From positions 2,542,001 to 2,606,000 of the forward strand of contig NZ_AP018437.1 of NCBI RefSeq assembly GCF_003966975.1: DNA of 64,000 nt. The letters run 5' to 3'. Of this stretch, positions 54,335 to 63,943 are shown piece by piece. This DNA is from Pelolinea submarina. GTDB lineage: Bacteria > Chloroflexota > Anaerolineae > Anaerolineales > Anaerolineaceae. Every line of letters starts with the position of its first letter. Within the stretch, counting starts at the first letter, position 1. The position numbers and the translations under genes were made by a program. Below the pieces are notes generated by a model. That model had not been told where the DNA came from, searched no databases, and saw only the letters and a program-made list of their open reading frames with translations.

Positions 54335-56881
54335 ATGAACTCACAGATAAATAATCATTCCGCACCGAAAGATGCATTCTGGAGTAAACCGGCCAGTCAA
54401 CTTTTCGAGGACCTTGCCAGTTCCGCCGCAGGCCTCAGCGCTTCCGCCGCGTCTGAACGCCTGGATGAATTTGGCCCAAATGCTTTGTCGGCAGGATCGC
54501 ATTTATCCGGTTTGGCGATACTGGCAAACCAATTCAAAAGTCCCATTATCCTCATTCTCATTTTCGCAACATTGATTTCAGCCATCGTTAAAGACTGGAT
54601 AGACGCCGCGATTATTCTTGCCATCGTCGCTGCCAGTTCTCTGCTTAGCTTTTTTCAGGAATACAACGCGCATAACGCTGCGGAAAAACTAAAGAACCAG
54701 ATAGCCTTGAAAGCCTCGGTTTTACGGGATGGCAAAGTCACGCAGGTTTTGTCGCGGGAAGTTGTCCCCGGCGATATTGTCCTTTTATCAGCCGGCAGCA
54801 TGGTCCCGGCGGATGGATTGATCCTGGAGGCCAAGGATTTATTTATCAATCAATCCGTTCTGACCGGTGAAACCTTCCCGGTGGAAAAGGCGCCGGGTGT
54901 TCTGCCGTCCTCTGCCAGCCTGGCTGAGCAAACCAATTGTGTCTTTATGGGTACCAATGTACGTAGCGGCAGCGCAAAAATATTGGTGGTTCATACCGGC
55001 AAAAACACTTCCTTTGGAGCCATTGCGAAAACGCTCACCCTGCGTGCTCCCGAAACGGAGTTTGAGCGCGGTGTCCGCCGTTTTGGCTCGATGCTCTCCG
55101 AAATCATGCTTATTATGGTTCTGCTGGTGCTGGTATTCAACGTTCTGTTGAATAAGCCCTTCATGGATTCCCTGTTATTTTCCATTGCCCTGGCAGTTGG
55201 TCTAACACCGCAGCTCCTGCCGGCGATTATCAGCATCAACCTATCCAAAGGGGCGCAAATCATGGCCCGTTCCGGCGTGATTGTGCGCAGGTTAAACGCA
55301 ATAGAAAATTTTGGCAGCATGGATGTGCTGTGCACGGATAAAACCGGTACCTTGACACAGGGTGTGGTCAAGCTGGACGGTGCCCTGGATCTGCAAGGGA
55401 ATCCATCCGATGAAGTATTTCGCCTGGCTTATCTCAATGCCAGCCTCCAATCCGGCCTGGAAAATTCTCTGGATGAGGCTATCAAAGCCGCTAAAAGTAA
55501 ACAGATGGATTCTCCTTTAAAGTTGGATGAAATCCCCTATGATTTCATGCGGAAACGTTTATCCATCGTGGTTGCCGAACCCGAAGGAAGCCTGATGATT
55601 ACCAAGGGAGCTCTTGACCATATCATCGAAATTTGCACCAGTTATGATGCCGGGGGAAAAGTGGCTTCATTCGCCGGAGATGCGCCGGAAGATATTGAAA
55701 AGAAAGCCCTGGCCTGGGAAGAACAAGGCTTTCGCGTTTTAGGAATAGCGACCAAAACAGCAGGCGCGCAAAAACAATTTTCACGGCTTGACGAAACTGA
55801 GATGACCTTCAGGGGATTCCTGCTGTTCTATGATCCGCCTAAAATAGACGCAGCCGATACCATCAACGATTTAAAATCGCTGGGTGTCAGCCTGAAAATC
55901 ATCACCGGCGACAGCCGCAACGTTACCCTTCACATCGCCGAAAAAATTGGCCTGACAGTAAGCGGAGTACTGACCGGCCGGGAACTGAACGACATCAACG
56001 ATGAAGCGCTCTGGCATGTGGTTGAATCAACCAATCTATTCGTTGAAGTTGACCCGAATCAGAAAGAACGCATCATCAACTCCCTGCAAAAACGCAATCA
56101 TGTAGTCGGGTATATGGGTGACGGTATCAACGATGCCCCTTCACTGCACAATGCGGATGTCGGCATTTCGGTCGATTCGGCAGTCGATGTAGCCAAAGAA
56201 GCGGCTGATTTTGTCCTGCTGCGTCACGATTTGGACGTTCTCAAAAGAGGGATTCTTCTTGGCCGCACCACTTTCGCAAATACCCTGAAATATATCAACG
56301 TCACAACCAGTGCCAACTTCGGCAATATGGTCAGCATGGCGGGCGTGTCCCTCCTGCTCCCATTCCTGCCTCTGCTCCCATTTCAGGTATTGCTGACCAA
56401 TTTCCTGACCGATTTTCCCGCTATGATGATCGCCGGAGATAGCGTGGATGATGTTATGGTCCAATGCCCGCATCGGTGGAATATCCGCTCGCTGCGGCGG
56501 TTCATGGTTGTCTTTGGCGTTATTAGCTCCGTATTTGACTATGTTACTTTTTTCTATCTCTTAAAAATTCTAAAATCAAGCCAGGATGTATTCAGAACCG
56601 GTTGGTTCATTCAATCCGTCCTGACCGAATTATTGGCCTTGTTAATTTTGCGTTCGCGCCAATCGGTCCTAAAGAGCCGCATCGGAAAGGGATTGTGGAT
56701 AACATCCCTGTTGATTGCCATCCTGACGATCTCTCTGCCGTATATTCACGGCGTCAGCAGTTTATTAAGCATTACCCCGCTGCCGCTTCCATTGATGGTA
56801 TCTCTCATCGGAATTACACTTTTATATTCGCTTGCCAATGAAATAGGGAAAAGGTATTTCTATCGAAAACAAAATGACTGA
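54335..56881 (+). CDS. mgtA: Magnesium-type P-type ATPase (MgtA/MgtB family)
   Basis: The 848-aa protein has the P-ATPase phosphorylation site D335 in CTDKTGTLTQ, the actuator loop LTGETFPVEK and the hinge GDGINDAPSLHNADVGISV. The order and spacing, with ten membrane helices including IALAVGLTPQLLPAIIS (the P-x-x-L-P segment of MgtA), fit the magnesium importers MgtA/MgtB. Calcium ATPases are less likely. It overlaps the next gene by 8 bases, so the two are translationally coupled. Confidence 0.9.
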   Translation: MNSQINNHSAPKDAFWSKPASQLFEDLASSAAGLSASAASERLDEFGPNALSAGSHLSGLAILANQFKSPIILILIFATLISAIVKDWIDAAIILAIVAASSLLSFFQEYNAHNAAEKLKNQIALKASVLRDGKVTQVLSREVVPGDIVLLSAGSMVPADGLILEAKDLFINQSVLTGETFPVEKAPGVLPSSASLAEQTNCVFMGTNVRSGSAKILVVHTGKNTSFGAIAKTLTLRAPETEFERGVRRFGSMLSEIMLIMVLLVLVFNVLLNKPFMDSLLFSIALAVGLTPQLLPAIISINLSKGAQIMARSGVIVRRLNAIENFGSMDVLCTDKTGTLTQGVVKLDGALDLQGNPSDEVFRLAYLNASLQSGLENSLDEAIKAAKSKQMDSPLKLDEIPYDFMRKRLSIVVAEPEGSLMITKGALDHIIEICTSYDAGGKVASFAGDAPEDIEKKALAWEEQGFRVLGIATKTAGAQKQFSRLDETEMTFRGFLLFYDPPKIDAADTINDLKSLGVSLKIITGDSRNVTLHIAEKIGLTVSGVLTGRELNDINDEALWHVVESTNLFVEVDPNQKERIINSLQKRNHVVGYMGDGINDAPSLHNADVGISVDSAVDVAKEAADFVLLRHDLDVLKRGILLGRTTFANTLKYINVTTSANFGNMVSMAGVSLLLPFLPLLPFQVLLTNFLTDFPAMMIAGDSVDDVMVQCPHRWNIRSLRRFMVVFGVISSVFDYVTFFYLLKILKSSQDVFRTGWFIQSVLTELLALLILRSRQSVLKSRIGKGLWITSLLIAILTISLPYIHGVSSLLSITPLPLPLMVSLIGITLLYSLANEIGKRYFYRKQND

Positions 56882-57953
56882 ACCACAACCCAAGCATAAC
56901 AATTTGGAACCCGGAATCCATATCGGGAAGATTGTCATATCCAAATTTGTACTATCCATTATTGAAAAAATCGTGCTGCTGGGCATCCTGGCTCTGGCAG
57001 TTTTTTTCCTGCTCCCGCAGTTGTCTTCCATAGAGAACTCGCTTAAAGTATTGGCAACACTAAAACCGTGGGCGATTTCACTCGCGCTGGCCGCGCAATT
57101 CATCAGCTACTGGGGTAACGGCCTAACTACCAGTGAATGCGTGAAATTGTCCGGAAACAGGATTACCGCGCTGCGAGGTTTGTTGATTGCGCTGGCAAGC
57201 GCGTCCATCGGATTGGTAGCCGGGGGAATGTTCGGCAGCACTGCCAGCACTTTCCGCTGGGTTAAAGCCAGCGGCGGGGGAAATGACGGTTCCTCCCTGG
57301 CCGCATCCCTGCCGCCCATTTTCGTGGATATCGCCCTGCTGGCAGTGGCGGTAATTGGAATGTTATTCCTGCTGTTCGTTCACGACCTCACCCGCACCCA
57401 GGTAATTTCCTTCAGCCTGATTACTTTGTTGTTAATTGCGTTGGCTGTCTTGTGCATTCTGGCGGTAAAACATCAGAAAGCCGCCATCGAAAAAATCTTG
57501 GTAATCCTGGCAAAGATCTATGCTCTCATTAGAAAAGATTTCTCGGAGCAGCAGACTCGAAACAACCTGGAGAAACTTTTTGCCACAGGCGCATATCTAA
57601 TTCGGGATGGATGGAAGGGGCCGCTAAAAGGAGCCTCAATAAATATCCTTTTCGATATGCTGACGCTCTACTTTGTGTTTCTGGCCAGCGGGAATAATAT
57701 CTCGGTTTTTGTATTGATTGCCGGATACGGCCTGCCCTGGTTGATTGGACGCATGGCATTCATATTCCCCGGAGGCGTGGGGGTGATTGAAAGCACCATG
57801 GTAGCTATGTATGCTACTTTGGGAGTCGATAACTCTATAGCCACTGTGGTTGTCCTGGTCTACCGTGTGATTTCATTCTGGATTCCTTCCATTTTGGGAT
57901 TTGTTATCTTGCCCATTTTGAATGCCATTACGAACGACACCAACCTTAAATAA
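56874..57953 (+). CDS. YbhN/LPG-synthase-type membrane protein (first of a tandem pair)
   Basis: The 359-aa protein has about eight membrane helices and the lysylphosphatidylglycerol-synthase transmembrane (YbhN, UPF0104) pattern, ending in PGGVGVIESTMVAMY and WIPSILGFVILP. It lacks the cytosolic aminoacyl-transferase domain, so it may be a lipid flippase-like protein. It overlaps mgtA (ATGACTGA) and resembles the next gene along its whole length. Confidence 0.85.
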   Translation: MTEPQPKHNNLEPGIHIGKIVISKFVLSIIEKIVLLGILALAVFFLLPQLSSIENSLKVLATLKPWAISLALAAQFISYWGNGLTTSECVKLSGNRITALRGLLIALASASIGLVAGGMFGSTASTFRWVKASGGGNDGSSLAASLPPIFVDIALLAVAVIGMLFLLFVHDLTRTQVISFSLITLLLIALAVLCILAVKHQKAAIEKILVILAKIYALIRKDFSEQQTRNNLEKLFATGAYLIRDGWKGPLKGASINILFDMLTLYFVFLASGNNISVFVLIAGYGLPWLIGRMAFIFPGGVGVIESTMVAMYATLGVDNSIATVVVLVYRVISFWIPSILGFVILPILNAITNDTNLK

Positions 57954-58120
57954 ATAGACTACTCTAAAAATAGAGAATTATTTACCTTTTCCTTTAAAAA
58001 AGAAGCGGGGATGATTATGAGCAATCCGCAGCGAGTCATTCTCCCCAATCATTAATTTCTTATGTATAATCTACCCTTGCACATCATTGAGGTCTGCAAC
58101 TGATTCCATCCGACAACATA

Positions 58121-59215
58121 ATGAATACCTCTTTACAACCTCTACCTGAAAAGGATGAAAAGAAAGAGAATCTGGATCTTGGTTTCCTGAAAATTCCTAA
58201 ATCCTCACTTCCCGTTATTGAAAAAATCATCCTGATAGTTACTCTCGCACTTGCCGTCTATTTTTTCTTGCCGAAATTATCTTCGCTTGAAGAAACCGCC
58301 AATATTTTTATGTCGTTAAAAATTTGGGCTGTTATTCTGGCTATTGGGGCGCAGGTATTGCGGGCTTATGGGAACGGGCTCACTATCCAGGAATGTGTCA
58401 AAATAACCAAACAGGATTTTTCAATCATAAGGTCCTCGCTTATCTTCATGGCCAGTTATTCATTTGGACTGGTAGGCGGCGGAATGTTTGGCAGTGCGGC
58501 AATTACCTACCGCTGGATTAGGGTCAGCGGCGGAAATGCGGAAGGGGCTTCTTTGGCGGCCTCCATTCCGGCATTCTTCATCAGCTTTGTACTTTCAGCC
58601 GTCTCGATCTTCGGGTTGGTTTTCTTGTTCTTGAGTAATAACCTTTCAACCCTGCAGATCATTTCCTATATTTTGATATCGTTCTTTCTGGGGGCGGTGG
58701 GTATTTTATTGGTTATAGCTATGCGCCACCAACAAAAATCCATTGAAATCTCAATTATTATCGTAAGAGCAATCTATAAATTCCTGAAGAAAAGCTTTAA
58801 CGAAGATAAGGTTTCCAAAGAACTGAGCAGCTTGTTTTCAGCCTGGAATTTTTTGGTTCAGGAAGGTTGGAAAGGGCCGATGATGGGTTCGCTGATCAGC
58901 ACACTGGGAGATATATTAACTATCTTCTTCCTCTTTTTAGCTTGCGGCAGTCATCAATCACTGCTTATTGTTACAACCGGGTACGGCCTGCCCAACTTGT
59001 TTGGACGCATGGCTTTCATGATCCCCGGCGGTGTCGGTATCATCGAAAGCACCATGGTGGCTTTATATACCTCGCTGGGAGTGGAAAATTCCATAGCCAC
59101 GGTAATCACGTTGACTTACCGTTTGCTGTCCTTTTGGATTCCTTCCCTGGCCGGTTTTTTTCTGCTGCCCTATTTCAACCGCCTGACCAGCAAAAGCTAT
59201 CAGGAACTCTCCTAA
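58121..59215 (+). CDS. YbhN/LPG-synthase-type membrane protein (second of a tandem pair)
   Basis: The 364-aa protein has the same layout as its neighbour, with KIWAVILAIGAQVLRAYGNG, GGGMFGSAAITYRWI and PGGVGIIESTMVALY. It lies 167 bases downstream. A TATAAT hexamer sits at about 58062-58067, so this copy may have its own promoter. Its function is unknown beyond the membrane family. Confidence 0.84.
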   Translation: MNTSLQPLPEKDEKKENLDLGFLKIPKSSLPVIEKIILIVTLALAVYFFLPKLSSLEETANIFMSLKIWAVILAIGAQVLRAYGNGLTIQECVKITKQDFSIIRSSLIFMASYSFGLVGGGMFGSAAITYRWIRVSGGNAEGASLAASIPAFFISFVLSAVSIFGLVFLFLSNNLSTLQIISYILISFFLGAVGILLVIAMRHQQKSIEISIIIVRAIYKFLKKSFNEDKVSKELSSLFSAWNFLVQEGWKGPMMGSLISTLGDILTIFFLFLACGSHQSLLIVTTGYGLPNLFGRMAFMIPGGVGIIESTMVALYTSLGVENSIATVITLTYRLLSFWIPSLAGFFLLPYFNRLTSKSYQELS

Positions 59216-59219
59216 TCGG

Positions 59220-59765
59220 TTAATCCGATTCTTTTAGCACATCCATATGGTCGCGCAGGAAATGCTGCACCTTGGGTGATATAACCGCCCGGCAATAAGG
59301 TTGGTCGGGATTGTTGGCAAAATAATCCATGTGGTAATCTTCAGCCGGGAAGAAAGCTTCCAGTTTTTCAACGCGGGTAACAATTGGCTTCTGGAACATC
59401 CCGCTTTGATCCGCATTTTTCAATGAAGCTTCCGCCTGTTTTTTCTGTTCTTCGCTGGCGTACAGGATGATCGAGCGGTACTGCTTTCCGATGTCATTGC
59501 CCTGGCGGTCCAGCGTGGTCGGGTCGTGCGCGTACCAGAACACTTGCAGCAGGTCCGCGTAGCTGACCACCTGCGGGTCATATTCCACCTCGATCACCTC
59601 GGCATGGCCGGTCGTGCCCCGGCAGACCTGTTCGTAAGTTGGGTGAGGGACCTCACCACCGGCGTATCCCGGCGTGACGGACACGACACCCTTGACACGT
59701 TTGAAGATAGCTTCGGTGCACCAAAAGCACCCGCCGCCGAACACTGCTTTTTCTGTCTTATTCAT
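59220..59765 (-). CDS. msrA: Peptide methionine-S-sulfoxide reductase MsrA
   Basis: The 181-aa enzyme reduces the S form of methionine sulfoxide. The active site is in [14 protein letters not shown], with the catalytic Cys in GCFWC, followed by [15 protein letters not shown] and [11 protein letters not shown]. It overlaps msrB by 8 bases, so both are read from one message. It is a Cys enzyme, not a selenoprotein, despite selB in the window. Confidence 0.96.
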   Translation of the reverse strand: MNKTEKAVFGGGCFWCTEAIFKRVKGVVSVTPGYAGGEVPHPTYEQVCRGTTGHAEVIEVEYDPQVVSYADLLQVFWYAHDPTTLDRQGNDIGKQYRSIILYASEEQKKQAEASLKNADQSGMFQKPIVTRVEKLEAFFPAEDYHMDYFANNPDQPYCRAVISPKVQHFLRDHMDVLKESD

Positions 59766-60126
59766 TCGACCTCGCTACAAATTTCATGGATAAAGAATTG
59801 ACGCAATGGCGCGTGTCTTTGGCGGTGAGATGCTCGCCTTCAAAAACATGCCCCAAATGCGCGCCGCAGGCCGCGCAGGTAATTTCCGTACGCCGCCCGT
59901 CGCTATCCAGGCTGCGTTTCACCGCGCCGGGAATCTCGTCATCAAAACTCGGCCAACCACAGCCGGAGTTGAATTTATCTTCGGAACGGTACAGCGGCGC
60001 ATTGCAGCGCCGGCAGTAATACGTGCCGGCCTCGAAAAACTCGTCGTATTCCCCGCTGAAAGGGGCTTCCGTCCCTTTATCTTCAATCACATGCGCTTCT
60101 TGTGGGGTAAGTTTATTCCAGGACAT
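59758..60126 (-). CDS. msrB: Peptide methionine-R-sulfoxide reductase MsrB
   Basis: The 122-aa enzyme reduces the R form of methionine sulfoxide. It has the zinc-binding CRRCNAPLY and [12 protein letters not shown], the [10 protein letters not shown] and the active-site segment [12 protein letters not shown] with a cysteine. The Cys form is normal. It heads the msrB-msrA pair, with a 12-base inverted repeat just upstream of its ribosome site. Confidence 0.96.
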   Translation of the reverse strand: MSWNKLTPQEAHVIEDKGTEAPFSGEYDEFFEAGTYYCRRCNAPLYRSEDKFNSGCGWPSFDDEIPGAVKRSLDSDGRRTEITCAACGAHLGHVFEGEHLTAKDTRHCVNSLSMKFVARSNE

Positions 60127-60134
60127 TTAATCTC

Positions 60135-60165
60135 CTTATCTTTATATGATCAGTATAAAGATAAG
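60135..60165 (-). promoter_or_regulatory. Perfect 12-base inverted repeat at the msrB ribosome site
   Basis: CTTATCTTTATA (60135-60146) and TATAAAGATAAG (60154-60165) are exact complements around a 7-base loop. On the minus strand the left end joins the GGAG ribosome site of msrB. It could be a repressor operator at the promoter (a TATAAA-like -10 lies in it) or a hairpin in the leader; only its sequence is seen. Confidence 0.65.
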
Positions 60166-60273
60166 GGTCGGATAACCACATTAATGATATGTAAGATTGT
60201 GGATTTTGAAACGTGAAAACACTCGAAATAGTGATAATCTCCTTTAAACCTACATTTTGAATAAGAAGTAAGA

Positions 60274-60310
60274 AAAGGAACGGTTTTATCCAAGCTTACC
60301 GTTCCTTTTT
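60274..60310 (-). terminator. Terminator of the sigma/anti-sigma-like unit
   Basis: AAAAGGAACGGT (60274-60285) and ACCGTTCCTTTT (60299-60310) form a 12-base-pair stem with a 13-base loop, ending in TTTT on the minus strand. It begins about 30 bases after the stop codon at 60343. Confidence 0.78.
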
Positions 60311-60342
60311 ATATTTACTCCCACATAATCAATAGATTAGTG

Positions 60343-62208
60343 TTATTTTAAACTTTCAGCAATTTCAAGCCAGATTTCATCCGAATAGGCATTGAATCCT
60401 CCGACAATATACTCAATCCCATCTTCAAACCAGATCACACTGGCAGATCCGTCACCTCCATTTGGAAAATCCCTCCAACCATCTTGATCCCAATAGCCTT
60501 GCGAGAGAATGGCTGGTTGGCCGTGAACAGTAACCGAATGATAGATTTCGGGATTTTGCCGGATCAGTTCTTGAAGGGTGTCCCGACTATCTTTGATCTG
60601 CCTGATAATGGTTTCGTGATTGCCATTATTGTAATGGATTTGCGCCTCTTGTTGCTCGCCATTCTGTTCAAACTGAGCATAGTAAAAATTCATTCCTTCA
60701 GGTAATTTAGTCGCCGACTTGAGAGGAAATTGGGCAACTTGCTGTAATACGGTTAGGGATGTTAGAAATTCAGGATCAATCTGGTTTTCTTTAATTGTCT
60801 GGATTCCGGTAATTCCTTCCGCCAAACGGACCATTTCTTGTTTAGTCAGCCAATCTCGTGAGGTGCTGCCAAAAGGATTATTTTCTTTCGCCAGAATGGT
60901 TATATTCAATCCCTCCATTTGAACCTCCAGAACCTGATTCTGCATGCGGCTTCCGCAAACTCGGCTCCCATCGATGCTGCCAAAAGCATGCAAACCTGTA
61001 CCTTCGATCGCGCCACCTACTTTCAGAGTAGATTGCTTCAGTAATACCTGTTCCGGTTGAAGATTCGTAAACACCAGATCCTTCAAGTCAGGTGGAGACA
61101 TTTCCGCACTCTCAAGGATACTCACTGAAGTATCCGGCATGGCATCGGTTAGTTGGTCAACCGGAAAGGTATATTCCAAACATATCGCTTTTTGATCCGC
61201 CAAATAAGTAACCTTCTTAAATTGCAGACCTTGCGGCAGCCACTCCGGTTCTTTAATCTGGAAACCGGCCTTTTTTTCAACTTCAGCAACGCTTTCAGTC
61301 TCTTCATTGATAGTTTTTTTTGGCGATAATTTCACTTCTTCGGTAAGCGAGGCGGCCAGATCAATCAAGCCAGTTTTATCCAATTTTACGGATTGTAAGT
61401 CCGCCTGTCCCATCATGGTAAGTGTACAAAGCATGCCATCCTCCTCCCACCGCAGCGATTGCAAATCAAAATCTTCGGTCCAGGAGGCAGTGGCGTCGCC
61501 GCCATAACTAAAGTAGGTCCCTTTTACATATTCACCTAATGCATTATTAATCTGTACCTGTTCTACAACAGCACTGCTACCAACCTGTACAGCCTGTCTG
61601 GCAGCATCCGTCGCCGGACCCTCCTGCAGCAATAAAGTAACGCTATTTGGTTCACCATATTGGTAAACCAGCGTCACCGCTTCAGGTCCTCCGGTTGCGC
61701 CAATGAATTGCATATCTGCCGATAAATCAGCAATACCCTTGATTGGGAAATCCACCATATCGCGAATTTCTTCACCGGAACAGGAGGGTTCAGGGAGGCC
61801 GCCGCAGAAATCATAGAAGGCAAAACCCTGCTCCTGAGAGGTTATAGGTGTCAAGGTTGGTTGTACAGTACCCGGTGTTATATTCACCAGATTAACCGGC
61901 AAAGGGGTTGGTAAAAGAATTTGGTCTGGGCCACGGACAAAAAATTGTAGAAGCTCCTGCGCCCAGGCTCGACCTTGCGGAAAGCTGACCATCATAACGA
62001 AAACCAAAAAAAGAATCAGGATCCCGGTTTCTGCCGCCCAATGAGGTTTCTTAGTAAAGCGTACTTTATGCTCACCACCCTTCCTGAAAACCAACAATTT
62101 ATTGTTCGTATTTAACCTTTTTCGAATGGTTTCCCAAGGATTTCCTGCTACCGGAATAGCTTCTGTAGCCAAATCATCCAAAATTTGATATAGCATTTGT
62201 TTATTCAC
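60343..62208 (-). CDS. Membrane-anchored anti-sigma-like protein with DUF4367-type repeats
   Basis: The 621-aa protein has a short cytosolic N-terminus (about 55 residues, RKRLNTNNKLL), one membrane helix (LILFLVFVMMVSFPQGRAWAQ) and a large extracytoplasmic part with repeated DUF4367-like modules (LPQGLQFKKVTYLA; LPEGMNFYYAQF) and many acidic residues. I choose the GTG at 62208 (AAGGAG, 6 bases spacing, GTGAATAA overlap with the sigma stop), not the ATG at 62232. It is read with the sigma factor and probably holds it at the membrane; the anti-sigma function is inferred. Confidence 0.72.
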   Translation of the reverse strand: MNKQMLYQILDDLATEAIPVAGNPWETIRKRLNTNNKLLVFRKGGEHKVRFTKKPHWAAETGILILFLVFVMMVSFPQGRAWAQELLQFFVRGPDQILLPTPLPVNLVNITPGTVQPTLTPITSQEQGFAFYDFCGGLPEPSCSGEEIRDMVDFPIKGIADLSADMQFIGATGGPEAVTLVYQYGEPNSVTLLLQEGPATDAARQAVQVGSSAVVEQVQINNALGEYVKGTYFSYGGDATASWTEDFDLQSLRWEEDGMLCTLTMMGQADLQSVKLDKTGLIDLAASLTEEVKLSPKKTINEETESVAEVEKKAGFQIKEPEWLPQGLQFKKVTYLADQKAICLEYTFPVDQLTDAMPDTSVSILESAEMSPPDLKDLVFTNLQPEQVLLKQSTLKVGGAIEGTGLHAFGSIDGSRVCGSRMQNQVLEVQMEGLNITILAKENNPFGSTSRDWLTKQEMVRLAEGITGIQTIKENQIDPEFLTSLTVLQQVAQFPLKSATKLPEGMNFYYAQFEQNGEQQEAQIHYNNGNHETIIRQIKDSRDTLQELIRQNPEIYHSVTVHGQPAILSQGYWDQDGWRDFPNGGDGSASVIWFEDGIEYIVGGFNAYSDEIWLEIAESLK

Positions 62209-62818
62209 GATTAACTCCTTTATCTGGTTCATCGTGGTTAGTCTGAGTTATTCCACTTTCTGGTTTCAGCTCATTCAGTTTTACCTTCAGGCTCTCCTTA
62301 GCAGTATGCAGCCACCATTTGATAGAACTTTTAGGGCGATCCAATTCACCCACCATCTCATTCTCATTCATTTGTAAATAGTAGCGCATCACTATCACAG
62401 CCCTTTGTTGCGGATTCAATTGTTCCAAAGCTTTCAAAACGGTTTGCCGCATTTCTCTGGTCTCGATTTGGTCTTCAGGAAGCATTTCCGATTTTTGAAA
62501 CAAAGCTTCCGGAAAATCATCACCATTCTCAAAATCTACGGGTAAGGAGACCATGCGCGCGTGTTTCACAGCATTATTTTTTGCCGCATTCACAACTACT
62601 CTCAAGAACCAGGGCTTGAAAGCTGAATCTGATTTAAACAGTTTTATCTTCTTTGGAAGTTCAAGGAAAACGGTCTGTACAACATCTTCCGCCTGGAATT
62701 TATCCAGCACGATCAAATATGCTGTATGGACAGCCTTAAAATAGTAGCGATTTACCAGAAATTCCAGGCCATTTATATAACCCTGCTTTAGTAGATTAAT
62801 TGCCTGTTCTTCATCCAT
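62201..62818 (-). CDS. ECF-type sigma-70 factor
   Basis: The 205-aa protein has region 2 (LVNRYYFKAVHTAYLIVLD, DVVQTVFLELPKKIKLF) and region 4 (LNPQQRAVIVMRYYLQMNENEMVGEL, RPKSSIKWWLHTAKESL). Region 3 is absent, as in ECF factors. I use the ATG at 62818 with GGAG 5 bases upstream; a GTG at 62872 has no ribosome site. It is followed by the membrane protein, probably its anti-sigma factor. Confidence 0.92.
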   Translation of the reverse strand: MDEEQAINLLKQGYINGLEFLVNRYYFKAVHTAYLIVLDKFQAEDVVQTVFLELPKKIKLFKSDSAFKPWFLRVVVNAAKNNAVKHARMVSLPVDFENGDDFPEALFQKSEMLPEDQIETREMRQTVLKALEQLNPQQRAVIVMRYYLQMNENEMVGELDRPKSSIKWWLHTAKESLKVKLNELKPESGITQTNHDEPDKGVNRE

Positions 62819-62983
62819 GCCATCTCCAAGTTTAATAGATTGAGAGCTCTCTGTATCATATACAAATCCCACCTAAAAAAAGATAGGCAATTTTAATCAT
62901 TATCGAGAAAAGCTTACGAATTTAATAATAATTTCTTACGGAAAAAAATCTTTATAAAACAATTATCCGATGATTTTAAATAA

Positions 62984-63056
62984 AAGTTAGCCAGTGATGG
63001 GTTCCATTTGATGCAGGTTTAAAAACCCGCTATATAGAACCCATCTTGGCCAACTT
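62984..63056 (-). terminator. Long near-palindrome, probable terminator of the DUF169 gene
   Basis: AAGTTAGCCAGTGATGGGTTC (62984-63004) is almost the exact complement of GAACCCATCTTGGCCAACTT (63037-63056). Between them GGTTTAAAAACC folds on itself. On the minus strand TTTTATTTAAAA follows. A termination role fits its place 40 bases after the DUF169 stop, though it is unusually long. Confidence 0.6.
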
Positions 63057-63097
63057 ATTCTAATTTTTTGGCAGTAAAAGATAGACTTTGTTTAATT

Positions 63098-63880
63098 TTA
63101 TTTATCCAAATACTCCGGCTGAATTGTATAAGCCGGCGGCATGGCAGGCGTCCAGTGCATATTCGGCGGGACCGGGAAGACCGAGAAACCGCCCTTGGCA
63201 GTGGCTTCGAGGTTTTCGACCAGCTTCCCGGTTACCAGGCTGTAGGGCGCGGTATAAACCAATTCATGGTTCTGCGTACCGCCAAAGATGCGGTCACCGG
63301 CGCAGGGGAACCCAACAGTAGGTTTCTGGTTGGCAATGGCAAATGCGGTGCAAGAGCACATGGCCCCTTCCGCGACCGTATCGGCCGTGATCTTCTCGCC
63401 GGTGTCATAGGTGCTGGCATGGATCAGGCGCATGGCTTGCGCGGGATTGACGTAAATAATCACCGCGTCGGGCTGCTCATCGGGAGCGACTTCGGCCAAT
63501 GGTTTGACCATGACGGCCTCGTACTGCTTGCCGCTGTCGCCAATCTTAAAGACATTCGACATGAAATTCTTGGCTGCCTGCGGATTGCCGGTGTAAATTC
63601 CCAACCCGGCTTTTCCGGAAGAGATAACTTCAGGGGTTTCAATCAAACCCAGGCATGCGGCGCCAAAAGCGCAGATCATGCTCTCGGCCGTACCGCTGTT
63701 GCCCCGGCCCTGATAACGAGCGATCGATACCAATTGGCAGAAGTTTTGTTGGATGTTCTGCGTATGCCTGGGAAGGTCTGCTTTATCCTTGTACATTTTC
63801 ACTGCTACAGGTTGGGTTTCCAGATGCAGGATGCTGATAATACTTTGGGAAATTTCACTTGGGTTCATGTTTGCCTCCAC
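63098..63880 (-). CDS. DUF169 family protein
   Basis: The 260-aa protein matches the DUF169 pattern (ETQPVAVKMYKDKADLP near the N-terminus; the Cys-containing segment STAESMICAFGAACLGL; later GDRIFGGTQNHELVYTAP). It is soluble. The family is common in anaerobes and archaea but has no agreed function. Its upstream region has further hairpin-forming sequence up to the end of the window. Confidence 0.85.
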   Translation of the reverse strand: MEANMNPSEISQSIISILHLETQPVAVKMYKDKADLPRHTQNIQQNFCQLVSIARYQGRGNSGTAESMICAFGAACLGLIETPEVISSGKAGLGIYTGNPQAAKNFMSNVFKIGDSGKQYEAVMVKPLAEVAPDEQPDAVIIYVNPAQAMRLIHASTYDTGEKITADTVAEGAMCSCTAFAIANQKPTVGFPCAGDRIFGGTQNHELVYTAPYSLVTGKLVENLEATAKGGFSVFPVPPNMHWTPAMPPAYTIQPEYLDK

Positions 63881-63943
63881 TTTGAATAATGACCCGTTTA
63901 TTTGGTTTTATACGCATATTTTCTATACGCACATTAATTTTTA

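Noticed and set aside
59220..60126. MsrA/MsrB as possible selenoproteins because selB is present
   Set aside because: Both carry Cys codons at the catalytic positions and no in-frame UGA interrupts them.
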